Positions 1-8,370 of a DNA stretch of 64,000 bases are shown one piece after another. The DNA lies in assembly GCA_020851735.1 (NCBI GenBank), contig JADZCD010000003.1:89707-153706 (forward strand), read 5' to 3'. The notes under the pieces were generated by a model, which made no database searches, had not been told where the DNA came from, and saw only the letters and a program-made list of their open reading frames with translations. Numbering within the stretch: the stretch's first letter is position 1; every line of letters starts with the position of its first letter. The DNA is from Phycisphaeraceae bacterium. Its GTDB lineage: Bacteria > Planctomycetota > Phycisphaerae > Phycisphaerales > Phycisphaeraceae. The position numbers and the translations under genes were made by a program.

Positions 1-96
1 GTTGTCCAGATGATAGGTGATCATGGGAAATATGATACGCCCATATCGCCGAAGCCACCAACACAAAATTGACCGTTTTGGGTTACCATCCCCCCC

Positions 97-1068
97 ATGA
101 AGCCGCCCATCGTGGTGCTCGACGGCCACGCCCTAAATCCCGGCGATCTTTCCTGGCAACCCCTGGCTGCCTTGGGCGAATTAACCGTCCATCCGCGCAC
201 CGCGCCGGCTGACATCCTCGCCCGCGCCGCCGGAGCGCCGTACCTGTTAACCAACAAAACTCCGCTTCTGGCCGATACCCTGGCGCAATTGCCCCAGGCC
301 CGTTACATCGGCGTCCTAGCCACCGGCGTCAACGTCGTGGACCTGGCCGCCGCCCGCCGTGGCGGCATCAGCGTGACCAACGTGCCGGCCTACAGTTCCG
401 CCTCGGTGGCCCAGCACGTTTTCGCCATGCTCCTGGAATTAGTCAGTCGCGCCGCCGCCCACGACCAAGCTGTCCATCAGGGCCGCTGGGTCGCCAGCCC
501 GGACTTCAGCTTCACCGTCGCCCCGATCACGGAACTGGCTGACAAGATCATGGGCATCGTCGGCTACGGCGCCATCGGCCGGCGCGTGGCCGCCATCGCC
601 CAGGCCCTGGGCATGCGCGTCGTCGCCGCCGTTGTCCCCGGCTCGCCCGCCCAGGCGGCAGCGGAATCCAGGGACGTGGCCCGTTGGCCTCTGGACGATC
701 TTCTGGCCCAGGCTGACGTGGTGTCTCTGCACTGCCCATTAACCGACCAGACGCGTCACCTGATCAATGCGCCCCGCTTAGCATTTATGAAACCCACCGC
801 GTATCTAATCAACACCGGGCGCGGGCCGCTGGTCGATGAGCCCGCCCTGGCTGCCGCCTTACGTGAAAATCGTCTGGCCGGCGCGGGCCTGGACGTCCTA
901 TCCGCTGAACCGCCGCCGGCTGACAATCCCTTGCTGTCCGCGCCGCGCTGCTTGATTACGCCTCATGTGGCCTGGGCCAGCGTGGAAGCCCGCCGCCGCT
1001 TACTCGCCGCCGCGGCCGACAATCTGCGTGCCTTCCTGGCCGGCCAACCCATCAACGTAGTCAACTAG
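97..1068 (+). CDS. D-2-hydroxyacid dehydrogenase (NAD-dependent)
   Basis: Cytosolic oxidoreductase of 323 residues that should interconvert a D-2-hydroxyacid and its 2-oxoacid; hydroxypyruvate/glycerate-type substrates are the usual guess for this branch. Visible are the Rossmann motif GYGAIG (about 156-161) and the family's catalytic triad: Arg in NTGRGPLVDE (about 242), Glu in LSAEPP (about 271) and His in TPHVAW (about 290). Length is normal. No clear Shine-Dalgarno precedes the ATG, but TACCAT lies seven bases upstream. It is followed after 7 bp by the nucleosidase gene, so the two are probably co-transcribed. The family call is firm; the substrate is inferred. Confidence 0.88.
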   Translation: MKPPIVVLDGHALNPGDLSWQPLAALGELTVHPRTAPADILARAAGAPYLLTNKTPLLADTLAQLPQARYIGVLATGVNVVDLAAARRGGISVTNVPAYSSASVAQHVFAMLLELVSRAAAHDQAVHQGRWVASPDFSFTVAPITELADKIMGIVGYGAIGRRVAAIAQALGMRVVAAVVPGSPAQAAAESRDVARWPLDDLLAQADVVSLHCPLTDQTRHLINAPRLAFMKPTAYLINTGRGPLVDEPALAAALRENRLAGAGLDVLSAEPPPADNPLLSAPRCLITPHVAWASVEARRRLLAAAADNLRAFLAGQPINVVN

Positions 1069-1075
1069 ACCTGCC

Positions 1076-1882
1076 ATGCCCGACGCTTTGCCCACCATCC
1101 TCTTACTCGCCGCGATCTCCGAAGAAATCGCCCCGACCCTGCGCCTGCTGGGATTGCGATCCCCCAGGCCCGGGATCAACAGAGCCGGGCACTGTGTGCC
1201 CGGTCCGGGCGCGCAGAGCCCGGTTCAAAATGACAGCAAACAACCCGGCGAATTTTGGACCAGTTGCTTCGGTTCCACGCGCCTCATCGCCGCCGTCAGC
1301 GGCATGGGCAGCCGCTCCGCCTGTCAGGCGTTGGCATGCTTAAATGAGCAGTTCAAGCCCAGCCGCGTGATCCTCTTAGGATTCGCCGGCGGTTTGAACC
1401 CATCTCTTAAGCCCGGCCACGTCCTGCCCGTCCGCGAAGTAATCAACGAGAGCGGCCAGTTCCTCCCCTGCGAATTGCCCCCCGCCTTAGAGCCCGCGCC
1501 CGCCTACTGGCACATGCCCGCGCGCCTGCTGACGGTCGATCACTTAGCCGCCACGCCCGCGGCCAAAACCAGCCTGCGCAGCCGCACCAGCGCCGACCTG
1601 GTGGATATGGAAACCTACGCCGTGGCGCGTCTGGCCCGTGCCCTGGGCTTGCCGCTGACCGTCCTGCGCGCGGTCAGCGATCCGGCCGACACCGTGCTGC
1701 CCGCCGCCTTACTTACCTGCGTCAAACCCGACGGCCGACCCGATCGCCTGGCCGCGCTGCGTTACCTCTGGCGTCATCCCCGTGACCTGCCCCAACTCCT
1801 GCGCCTGGCCCGCCACGCCCGCCTTTGTTCGCAGCGTTTAGCCCAGGTGGTGCAACTGCTGCTTAAGCGACTTTCTGACTAA
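1076..1882 (+). CDS. Phosphorylase-superfamily nucleosidase (MTA/SAH nucleosidase or HpnG-like)
   Basis: A 268-residue member of the purine/uridine phosphorylase superfamily, which cleaves N-glycosidic bonds of nucleosides. Supporting motifs are AAISEEI near the N-terminus, LLGFAGGLNPSLKPG (about 100-114) and the nucleoside-binding VDMETYAVA segment followed by RAVSDPAD. Exact substrate (methylthioadenosine, adenosylhomocysteine, futalosine or a hopanoid intermediate) cannot be told. Residues about 28-62 do not look like the family. They are encoded by a GC-palindrome-rich stretch (1158-1245) and appear to be an in-frame repeat insertion in a surface loop. The gene sits between the dehydrogenase and nadD. 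Confidence 0.75.
   Translation: MPDALPTILLLAAISEEIAPTLRLLGLRSPRPGINRAGHCVPGPGAQSPVQNDSKQPGEFWTSCFGSTRLIAAVSGMGSRSACQALACLNEQFKPSRVILLGFAGGLNPSLKPGHVLPVREVINESGQFLPCELPPALEPAPAYWHMPARLLTVDHLAATPAAKTSLRSRTSADLVDMETYAVARLARALGLPLTVLRAVSDPADTVLPAALLTCVKPDGRPDRLAALRYLWRHPRDLPQLLRLARHARLCSQRLAQVVQLLLKRLSD
1158..1245. repeat. Palindromic repeat inserted in-frame in the nucleosidase gene
   Basis: The stretch contains a perfect stem CCGGGCAC/GTGCCCGG with a 3-nt loop at 1185-1203, flanked by further CCCGG pieces. It is translated as a proline/glycine-rich segment not expected in the nucleosidase fold. It belongs with the other short palindromes of this window. The outer limits are approximate. Confidence 0.6.
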
Positions 1883-1893
1883 CAGGTAAACTC

Positions 1894-2547
1894 TTGAACG
1901 TGGATTGGCCACGCGCCCAAAGCCTGATCGTCTTCGGCGGCAGTTTCGATCCGCCGCACTTGGCCCACCTCCGCCTGCCTCTCCTGGCCATGCAGGCCGT
2001 GGGGGCCGACGGTGTGCTGTACATTCCCTCGGCCAACCCGCCGCACAAGCGGAATCAGACTCTGGCCGACGCCAGCCATCGCCTGGCGATGTTGCGTTTA
2101 GCGCTGCAGGATCAACCGCATGCAGCCATCTGGACCGACGAACTCGACCGCGCCGCCGACGGTCAGCCCAGTTACACCGTGGACACGCTCACCCGCCTGC
2201 GCCACCACCTCGGCCCCCAGCCGCGCCTGCGCCTCTTGATCGGCAGCGATCAGCTGCGTCTGTTTCCCTCCTGGCGGCAATATCAAGAGATCATCGCCTT
2301 GGCCGAACCCCTGGTCATGGTCCGCCCTCCCCTGAATCGCCAGTCCTTGTTGGCTGATTTGCCAGCTCCCCTGCAAGCTGAGCAATGGGCCGCACGCCTA
2401 CTGGAATTGCCCGCCCTGGACATCAGCGCCACCGACATCCGCCGCCGCGTCGCCGCTGGCCAGCCCATCAATCACCTCGTGCCCCCCGCCGTGGCTGCTT
2501 ACATCGCCGCTCATGGTCTTTACAGGGCCAATTCAGCAGCGCATTGA
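1894..2547 (+). CDS. nadD: Nicotinate-nucleotide adenylyltransferase
   Basis: Catalyses ATP + nicotinate mononucleotide to deamido-NAD, the penultimate step of NAD synthesis. The 217-residue protein has the nucleotidyltransferase signature GGSFDPPHLAH (about 15-25), with the HxxH-type motif that binds ATP, then NPPHK, and a C-terminal ISATDIRRR matching the family's ISxTxIR motif. Length is typical of bacterial NadD. The start is TTG at 1894, 11 bp after the previous stop, with only a weak ribosome site. The end of the gene overlaps a putative promoter for the next gene. Confidence 0.93.
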   Translation: MNVDWPRAQSLIVFGGSFDPPHLAHLRLPLLAMQAVGADGVLYIPSANPPHKRNQTLADASHRLAMLRLALQDQPHAAIWTDELDRAADGQPSYTVDTLTRLRHHLGPQPRLRLLIGSDQLRLFPSWRQYQEIIALAEPLVMVRPPLNRQSLLADLPAPLQAEQWAARLLELPALDISATDIRRRVAAGQPINHLVPPAVAAYIAAHGLYRANSAAH

Positions 2548-2574
2548 CCCGCCCATCGCGGCGACGCCTATGAT
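2544..2574 (+). promoter_or_regulatory. Putative promoter giving a leaderless transcript
   Basis: TTGACC (2544-2549) and TATGAT (2569-2574) are separated by 19 bp, slightly long for sigma-70. The start codon of the next gene lies exactly six bases after the -10 hexamer and has no Shine-Dalgarno, so transcription would begin at or beside the ATG. Confidence 0.4.
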
Positions 2575-2580
2575 CTGCCG

Positions 2581-2991
2581 ATGGTGCTCTACGCCTGCAA
2601 GGACTTGATCTTCGCCACCCGCATCCGCTCCACCGCCGATGCCTTGGGCCTTGTCTCACACCCGGCCTGTCATCTGGATTCGCTCCGCCGCCATCTGATC
2701 CCGCCAGCCCAACCCTCCGCACCCGGTGCCGTGCGTGTGTTTTTCGTTGATCTGGACTTGGGCGCTGACGCTTTGTCCCTAACGGCATGGGTTAAGCAGA
2801 ACTCCCCATCCATTGCCGTCATCTGCTTCGGCGCGCACGTGCAAACGGACATGCTCCACCAAGCCCGCGCTCTAGGCGCGGATCTGGTCCTGCCCCGCAG
2901 CCAGTTCACCAGCCTGCTTCCTCAATTACTTAAACGCTTCACCCCGGCCCCCATCTCCCCACCGCCGCATCCCCTGACTCCTAATTCCTAA
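2581..2991 (+). CDS. Small hypothetical protein, receiver-like fold
   Basis: Unrecognised 136-residue protein. The pattern of alternating hydrophobic strands and helices (VRVFFVDLDLGAD, IAVICFGAHV, ALGADLVLPRSQF) resembles a response-regulator receiver domain that lacks the acidic pair and has no clear phospho-acceptor context; this is an inference from pattern only. The last residues (PLTPNS) and the stop codon are encoded by the 7-nt repeat array that follows, so the natural C-terminus may have been replaced. It converges with hom. Confidence 0.5.
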   Translation: MVLYACKDLIFATRIRSTADALGLVSHPACHLDSLRRHLIPPAQPSAPGAVRVFFVDLDLGADALSLTAWVKQNSPSIAVICFGAHVQTDMLHQARALGADLVLPRSQFTSLLPQLLKRFTPAPISPPPHPLTPNS

Positions 2992-3022
2992 CTCCTAACT
3001 CCTAACTCCTAACTCCTAACTC
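2971..3022. repeat. Heptad array (CTCCTAA-type)
   Basis: About seven tandem 7-nt units of the form YTCCTAA lie between the convergent upstream gene and hom. Units vary at one or two positions (CCCCTGA, CTCCTAA, TTCCTAA). Because 7 is not a multiple of 3, the array places TAA in all three frames and supplies the upstream gene's stop codon. Similar arrays recur at 25437, 32648 and 51123. Confidence 0.85.
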
Positions 3023-3028
3023 CCCCCC

Positions 3029-4378
3029 TCACCCCTTGGGCATATCCACAATCCGGATCGCCACCGGCTCGCCCTCGACCACCTTCAGCCGCGCGATCTC
3101 CGCCAACGCCGCGCGCAGCGCGCCTTGAGCTGCCTTGTGCGTGGTGATGACCACCGGCACGAACTTGCCCTCCGCCATTTCGTGCTGCACCACGCCCGAC
3201 AAACTGATCCCCGCGTCCCCCAGCGCCTTGGTCACTCCCGCCAGCGTGCCCGGCTTGTCCAGAGCGTTGATCCGCACGTAGTACCTGCTCTCCTGTCCCA
3301 CCGGGTTGCCCAGCTTCACCGGCTCGTGCTGGTCGCACCAGATCCGCAAATCCGCGAACGCCTTGGGGTACCACCCGCTGGCGATGTTCATCAGATCACT
3401 GACCACCGCGCTGGCCGTGGGCCTTTGCCCCGCCCCGCGCCCGTAAAGCATCACCTGGCCCACCGAATGCCCGAACACCGAGATCGCGTTGAACGGGCCC
3501 GCCACCTGCGCCAATGGCTCCTCCACCTTCACAAAGCACGGCTGCACCTGCAGACTTACGCCCGCGCTCGTCCGTTCCGCGATGCCCAGCAGCTTGATGT
3601 CATAGCCCAGTTCCGCTCCGAATTTGATGTCCGCCAGGCTCAACTTGTCGATGCCCTCCGTGGGCACCTGATCGCCGCGGGCCTGAATGCCGAACGCCAG
3701 CGAGCCGTAAATCGCCAGCTTCTGGGCCGTGTCGCCCCCGCTGACGTCCAGCGTCGGGTCCGCCTCGGCGAATCCCGCCGCCTGGGCTTCTTTCAGGGCC
3801 GTGGCGTAGTCCTTATTCTTCCGCGTCATCTCCGTCAGAATGTAATTGCACGTGCCGTTCAAAATGCCGTAAATCGCCTGCATCTGATTGGCCATGAGCC
3901 CGAAATTCAAGGCCGTGATGCACGGAATGCCCCCGCCGCAAGATGCCTCAAAACCGATCGACACTCCGTGTTGCCGCGCCAGCGCGAACAACTCCGGGCC
4001 CTCAGCCGCCAGCAGCGACTTGTTGGCCGTCACCACATGCTTGCCCATCGACAGCGCCCGCCGCACGAACTGGCTCACAATCCCCTTGCCGCCAGCCAGT
4101 TCGATCACCACCTGCATGTCCGGCGTGTTGAAAAAAGCATCCGCATCCCCGGTCAGCAAGCCCGGCGCCACCAGTTTTTCCGTATCGCCCACGTCCGTCC
4201 GCCGGTCCAGAATGCGCCGCAGCTCCAGCCTCCGCCCCAGTCGCCGGGCGTAAAGCTCCGCCTCCTGCACCAACAGGCGCACCACACCGTAGCCGATGGT
4301 CCCGCAACCGATCAATCCGACGCCGATAGGGCTTTGCACCGATGCTCTCCTTACTCTTTCGTGCGGGAAGGTTACCAA
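3029..4378 (-). CDS. hom: Homoserine dehydrogenase
   Basis: Reduces aspartate semialdehyde to homoserine with NAD(P)H, the branch point to threonine and methionine. The 449-residue protein has an N-terminal Rossmann motif GLIGCGTIGYG (about 22-32), the catalytic domain with VTANKSLLA, SCGGGIPC and GILNGTCNYILTEM, and GGDTAQKLAI. A C-terminal ACT domain (YYVRINALDKPGTLAGV) marks the threonine-feedback-regulated form. The first 14 residues are atypical; translation could begin slightly downstream, for example at the GTG before QSPIGVGLIG. It stands alone, flanked by repeats on both sides. Confidence 0.95.
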   Translation of the reverse strand: MVTFPHERVRRASVQSPIGVGLIGCGTIGYGVVRLLVQEAELYARRLGRRLELRRILDRRTDVGDTEKLVAPGLLTGDADAFFNTPDMQVVIELAGGKGIVSQFVRRALSMGKHVVTANKSLLAAEGPELFALARQHGVSIGFEASCGGGIPCITALNFGLMANQMQAIYGILNGTCNYILTEMTRKNKDYATALKEAQAAGFAEADPTLDVSGGDTAQKLAIYGSLAFGIQARGDQVPTEGIDKLSLADIKFGAELGYDIKLLGIAERTSAGVSLQVQPCFVKVEEPLAQVAGPFNAISVFGHSVGQVMLYGRGAGQRPTASAVVSDLMNIASGWYPKAFADLRIWCDQHEPVKLGNPVGQESRYYVRINALDKPGTLAGVTKALGDAGISLSGVVQHEMAEGKFVPVVITTHKAAQGALRAALAEIARLKVVEGEPVAIRIVDMPKG

Positions 4379-4444
4379 TACCCCCGCCCCCCATCCACCC
4401 CGCCGCTTTGCCGGAAGCCTGCCTTTGCGCTATTTCCTGTTACG

Positions 4445-4500
4445 CCCACGGGTTGAATCCGTGGGTTGACTTGAACAAGCCCAGGCATTGAATGCCTGGG
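4445..4500. repeat. Two adjacent hairpin palindromes
   Basis: CCCACGG/CCGTGGG (4445-4465, loop GTTGAAT) and CCCAGGC/GCCTGGG (4480-4500, loop ATTGAAT) have 7-bp perfect arms and a shared loop style. Both are followed by TTG. They lie in the divergent hom/fur intergenic region. The same design recurs at 35168, 35409 and elsewhere. Confidence 0.85.
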
Positions 4501-4576
4501 TTGTATCGCGGTTAACAGTTGTCCTGCCCGCTTTTCCTGATTCCTGACTCCCAACTCCTGCTTCTTAAATCCCGCC

Positions 4577-4582
4577 TACAAT
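4577..4582 (+). promoter_or_regulatory. -10-like TACAAT six bases before a start codon
   Basis: TACAAT ends six bases before the ATG of the Fur-family gene. No Shine-Dalgarno and no convincing -35 are present. It is listed because the same spacing occurs at four other genes here. Confidence 0.35.
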
Positions 4583-4588
4583 ATCCCT

Positions 4589-5083
4589 ATGACTCCCGGC
4601 TCCAACTCCACCGTCACCGACGGCCAGCTCATTCAGCCCCTTTGCGCCATTTTTCGCCGTTTTATCAAGCGCCAGGGCCTTAAGTTCACTCCCGAGCGGG
4701 CTTTGATCCTCAGCGCGGTCCTGGGCAAGGACGGCATCTTCGAGGCTGAGGAACTGCTCTACGAAATGCGCCAGGCCGGCCACCGCGTCTCCAAGGCCAC
4801 CATCTACCGCACCTTAAAACACCTTGTCGACGCCCGCATCATCTCCGAAGTGCTCATCGACGCCGACCGCACCCGCTATCAGCTCAGCTTCGGACGCACG
4901 CCCAAGGGCCACTTGGTCTGCGTGGAGTCCGGCAAGATCGTGGAATTTGAAGACCCCGCCCTCACCGAACTCCGCGACGCCATCTGCCAGAAATATGGTT
5001 ACGAACCCCTGAGCTTCCAATTCACCGTCTATGGTCGCTCCCCCCAAGCCCGCCAGGCCGAATCCATCATCGACGACAGATAA
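4589..5083 (+). CDS. Fur-family transcriptional regulator
   Basis: A 164-residue metal-responsive repressor of the Fur superfamily. The winged helix spans about residues 25-95 (KFTPERALILSAVL, then KATIYRTLKHLV, the DNA-recognition helix), followed by the dimerisation domain with GHLVCVESGKIVEF. The second cysteine of the usual CxxC is replaced (CVES) and the C-terminal CxxC is absent, so the structural zinc site is reduced. Whether it senses iron, zinc, manganese or peroxide cannot be decided. No target operator was recognised. Confidence 0.85.
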   Translation: MTPGSNSTVTDGQLIQPLCAIFRRFIKRQGLKFTPERALILSAVLGKDGIFEAEELLYEMRQAGHRVSKATIYRTLKHLVDARIISEVLIDADRTRYQLSFGRTPKGHLVCVESGKIVEFEDPALTELRDAICQKYGYEPLSFQFTVYGRSPQARQAESIIDDR

Positions 5084-5121
5084 TCTTCTTTCGCGGCCGT
5101 TTGCATGTCGAACTCTGCTTC

Positions 5122-5156
5122 ATTCGCCATTCGGCATTCAGCATTCGCCATTCACG
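5122..5156. repeat. Heptad array (ATTCGCC-type)
   Basis: Five tandem 7-nt units (ATTCGCC, ATTCGGC, ATTCAGC, ATTCGCC, ATTCACG) fill the convergent gap between the Fur-family gene and the tsaE-yacG fusion. The period matches the CTCCTAA arrays but the sequence differs. Confidence 0.8.
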
Positions 5157-5162
5157 ATGTTC

Positions 5163-5945
5163 TTACTCTTCCTCCAGGTCCTTCTGCTCGATCGGCCGGC
5201 TGATCACATAGCGCCCGTCCAGCCAGCGCCCTAGGTCCGCCATCTTGCACCGCTCGCTGCAGAATGGATACGTCTTTTGCTTCAGGTCCACCTTCGCGCC
5301 GCAGATCGGGCAGCGGCTGACCGGGGATTCCGCAGTCGGTTGGATGTCATTCGCCGCAGGATCATCGAACGGTTGGCCCCTTGCCGCGCTCAGTTCCCGC
5401 TTTAATGGCCCCAGGCGTGAGCGCCAATTTCCCACCGCCCGCACCGTCAACAGTCTTTGCTCCTGCCCTTCATGCTTTAATTCCACCCGCAGATAATCTT
5501 CGCCCAGCAGTTCCCCCAAACGGTCCGCCCACTCCACCGCCAGCACCGCCTTTTCCCGCAGCTCCCCGCCGGCCAGCAGCGTCGAAGGATCCCAGCCCAC
5601 CGACTCCAGCTCCTGCAGACTCTGGATGCGATACGCGTCCACGTGCACCAGCCATGGGCCCATGGAATCTCCCGCGCCGCCGTTCGCAAGAGGAGTCTCT
5701 TCCGGGGGCGGGGGCTCGTGCTCCTGGATCATCACAAATGTCGGACTGGCCACCACTCTTTCATCCAGTCCCAGACCGCGCGCCAGCCCGCGCACCAGTT
5801 GCGTCTTGCCCGCGCCCAGCTCGCCGACCAAGGCAACCAAATCCCCCGCCCGCGCGCACCGGCCGATCGCCTGCCCGATCGCCATCGTCTCCTCGATCGA
5901 GCTGCTCTCGCCCTGCCAGTCGGTTTGGCCCTGTTTTTCCGCCAT
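5163..5945 (-). CDS. tsaE: TsaE-YacG fusion: tRNA t6A ATPase plus zinc-ribbon gyrase-inhibitor domain
   Basis: The N-terminal part is TsaE, the ATPase needed for t6A tRNA modification with TsaB/TsaD: Walker A GELGAGKT (about 41-48), ASPTFVMIQE, HVDAYRI, and VEWADRLGELL. The last about 49 residues form a separate YacG-type zinc ribbon: CPICG, then FCSERC (Cys about 212, 215, 229, 233) and MADLGRWLDGRY. Free-standing YacG in E. coli is about 65 residues and binds GyrB to inhibit gyrase. A proline/glycine insert (about 77-96) after QEHE is encoded by a CTTCCGGGGGCGG-type repeat. The protein is 260 residues, against about 150 for TsaE alone. The two halves are firm; their functional link is unknown. 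Confidence 0.88.
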   Translation of the reverse strand: MAEKQGQTDWQGESSSIEETMAIGQAIGRCARAGDLVALVGELGAGKTQLVRGLARGLGLDERVVASPTFVMIQEHEPPPPEETPLANGGAGDSMGPWLVHVDAYRIQSLQELESVGWDPSTLLAGGELREKAVLAVEWADRLGELLGEDYLRVELKHEGQEQRLLTVRAVGNWRSRLGPLKRELSAARGQPFDDPAANDIQPTAESPVSRCPICGAKVDLKQKTYPFCSERCKMADLGRWLDGRYVISRPIEQKDLEEE

Positions 5946-5953
5946 TTTTCGCG

Positions 5954-6910
5954 CTAACTCCCGCGATGTTCCCAGCCCAGGTTCGCCACGCCCGCCAAGC
6001 CTCCGTCAGCCAGGCGCACCTGGATGCGCTCGCCCTGGCCCGACCATTCCCGCATCGTGCCGATGCGCGTCACCGGCACGCCATCGATTTCTTTAGGCAC
6101 TGGAATATCCCCCGCCACCGTCAGACACAATTCGTAATCCTCACCGTCTCCCACCGCGTGTTGCCACGTCGCCCGCCCATCCTTTGCCGCCGCCTGCTTC
6201 GCCCCGGCGCTGAGCGGCAAGTTGGTTTCCAAAATCTCCGCCCCCAGCTTGCCTTTTTCCGCGCCCTGGCAAAGGTGCCCCAAATCTTTCGCCAGCCCGT
6301 CGCTTAAGTCGATCATCGCGTGCAGATTTTTTCCCAGTCGTTCCGCCAGCTTCCGCGCCACCGTCAGCCGCGGCTCAAAATCCAGGTGATGCGTGTAGCC
6401 GTTTACGGTTTCCAGACTGCCCCCCAATTGCCCCGTCACATAAATCCCATCGCCCGCCTGCGCCCCCGCACGCAGCACCGGGCTGATCCCCTTGGCTTCC
6501 GCCAGAATCGTCACCGTCACGATCAACGGACCATTCCAGATCGAAATATCGCCCCCGAACAGCGGGCACTGATATTGCGCCGCCGTCGCCCGCATGGCGT
6601 CAAAGAGCTTTTGCGCGTTTTGCTCTCCAAATCCCCGCGGCAAGCTCGCGGCCGCCACCGCCCCGGCCGGCACCGCCGCCATCGCCGCCACGTCCGACAG
6701 GTTCCGTGTGATCGCCTTGCGCCCGATCTTGGCCAGCGGCATTTCCGCCAGGGAAAAATGCACCCCCTCGGCCACCTGGTCCACCGTCACCAGCACGTCC
6801 GTCCCGCCGATGCGCACCGCCCCCATGTCGTCCCCCGGCCGGATAATCACCCCCCCCGGCAGGCCCGCGTTGGCGGCGTAAATGTGCTGTAACAGTTCCT
6901 GTTCCCGCAT
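5954..6910 (-). CDS. thiL: Thiamine-monophosphate kinase
   Basis: Phosphorylates thiamine monophosphate to thiamine diphosphate, the last step of cofactor synthesis. The protein has the AIR-synthase-like pattern of ThiL: PGDDMGAVR near the N-terminus, VTVDQVAEGVHF, the GRKAITRNLSDVAAM segment, and GDISIWNGPLIVTVTILAEA. I place the start at the ATG at 6910 (MREQELLQHI), giving 318 residues. The frame stays open upstream to 7372, but that part overlaps sat and has no family character. It lies 8 bp upstream of tsaE-yacG on the same strand, so the two are probably one operon. Confidence 0.92.
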   Translation of the reverse strand: MREQELLQHIYAANAGLPGGVIIRPGDDMGAVRIGGTDVLVTVDQVAEGVHFSLAEMPLAKIGRKAITRNLSDVAAMAAVPAGAVAAASLPRGFGEQNAQKLFDAMRATAAQYQCPLFGGDISIWNGPLIVTVTILAEAKGISPVLRAGAQAGDGIYVTGQLGGSLETVNGYTHHLDFEPRLTVARKLAERLGKNLHAMIDLSDGLAKDLGHLCQGAEKGKLGAEILETNLPLSAGAKQAAAKDGRATWQHAVGDGEDYELCLTVAGDIPVPKEIDGVPVTRIGTMREWSGQGERIQVRLADGGLAGVANLGWEHRGS

Positions 6911-7058
6911 CCGGGCATTGTACCCCTTGCCATCAATCTCCCAATTGCTCCCTTTTTTACTTTGTCCTCTGTATTTTTCCCCATTGCCCCCGCCGCCCTG
7001 GCCCACTAAGATCGCTGCCCTAAAAAACCCTCTAAAAAAGCAGGATGGAGTTTCTGCC

Positions 7059-8246
7059 ATGTCCCAACACTTAATCGATCCCCACGGCGGAGCCCTCGTC
7101 AATCGTTTCGCCGCCTCCGCCCGCGCCTCGGCCATCAAGGCCCAAGCCCCCAAGCTGCCGCGCGTCACCCTTACCGCCAAGCAGGCCTGCGACTTGGAAA
7201 TGATCGCCATCGGCGCGTTTTCTCCGCTGACAGGCTTCGTCGGCCAGGCCGACTTCGTCTCCATCTGCAAGGAAATGCGGCTGTCGTCGGGCGTCAACAA
7301 AGGGTTGATCTGGCCCATCCCCATCACCCTGGCTGTGGACGAGGCGACCAAATCCACACTCGCCGTCGGCAAACAGGCCGCCCTGTATCACTCCGACGGC
7401 ACGCTCCTGGCCGTCATCGACGTGCAGGAAATCTACCCCCACGATAAGAAGCTGGAGATCCCCAACGTCTTCCGCACCGAAGACCCCGCCCACCCCGGCG
7501 TCGCCGCTGTCCAAGCCGAGGGCGATTGGCTCGTGGCTGGACCCATCGAGGTCGTCACCGTCACGCCCGAAAAAGAGCCCGGCGAACAGTACACCGAATA
7601 CCGCCTGCCGCCGGCCAAGACCCGCGAAACCTTCGCCCAAAAGGGTTGGAGCACCGTCGCCGCTTTCCAGACCCGCAACCCCATCCACCGCGCTCACGAA
7701 TACCTGACCAAGTGCGCCCTGGAAATGACCGACGGCCTATTGATCCATCCCCTCGTCGGCGAGACCAAGCCCGGCGACATCCCCGCCGACGTCCGCATGG
7801 ACTGCTACAAGGTCCTCATCGACAAGTACTACAACCTCAAGCGCACCATGCTCAGCGTCATGCCCGCAGCCATGCGTTACGCCGGGCCGCGCGAGGCGGT
7901 GCTGCACGCCCTGGTCCGCAAGAACTACGGCGTGTCGCACTTTATCGTCGGGCGCGACCACGCCGGCGTGGGCAACTACTACGGCACCTACGACGCCCAG
8001 CAGATTTTCGACTCCTTCGCCCCCGGCGAGGTCGGCCTGACCATCTTGAAGTTTGAAAACACCTTCTACTGCAAGAAGACCGGCGGGATGGCCAGCGACA
8101 AAACCACCAACTCCCCCCCGGAAGACCGCATCTTCCTGGCCGGCACCAAAGTCCGCGACCTGCTCAAGGCCGGTCAACGTCCGCCCGCGGAGTTCAGCCG
8201 CCCCGAAGTGGCTGACATCCTCATCCGCTGGGCCCAATCCAGCTGA
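7059..8246 (+). CDS. sat: ATP sulfurylase (sulfate adenylyltransferase)
   Basis: Activates sulfate with ATP to adenylylsulfate. The 395-residue protein is the homo-oligomeric Sat type. Substrate-binding motifs are FQTRNPIHRAHEYL and IVGRDHAGVGNYYGTYDAQ, with the GAFSPLTGF segment near the N-terminus. The start is the ATG at 7059, preceded by AGGATGGAG; the upstream open frame is non-coding. No APS reductase, APS kinase or sulfite reductase is nearby, so assimilatory versus dissimilatory use cannot be told. A TauE-type anion exporter lies about 30 kb away. Confidence 0.95.
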   Translation: MSQHLIDPHGGALVNRFAASARASAIKAQAPKLPRVTLTAKQACDLEMIAIGAFSPLTGFVGQADFVSICKEMRLSSGVNKGLIWPIPITLAVDEATKSTLAVGKQAALYHSDGTLLAVIDVQEIYPHDKKLEIPNVFRTEDPAHPGVAAVQAEGDWLVAGPIEVVTVTPEKEPGEQYTEYRLPPAKTRETFAQKGWSTVAAFQTRNPIHRAHEYLTKCALEMTDGLLIHPLVGETKPGDIPADVRMDCYKVLIDKYYNLKRTMLSVMPAAMRYAGPREAVLHALVRKNYGVSHFIVGRDHAGVGNYYGTYDAQQIFDSFAPGEVGLTILKFENTFYCKKTGGMASDKTTNSPPEDRIFLAGTKVRDLLKAGQRPPAEFSRPEVADILIRWAQSS

Positions 8247-8370
8247 TTTTTCCGGCCAAATGGCTGCCAAGGGGAGTCGCCGCCGCCCCGTGCCTGGCCC
8301 GGCAACCGCCTGCCTTTAGGCGCGGCAAGAAGTAACATGTTCCCATGGCCCACGCCCGCCCGGCCCTGGC

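Noticed and set aside
2971..3022. Telomere-like or CRISPR-like array
   Set aside because: The units are 7 nt with no spacers, no cas genes are nearby and the site is internal to the chromosome.
3125..4456. 443-codon open frame antisense to hom
   Set aside because: It is the reverse-strand shadow of a clear homoserine dehydrogenase, with Arg/His/Pro-rich nonsense.
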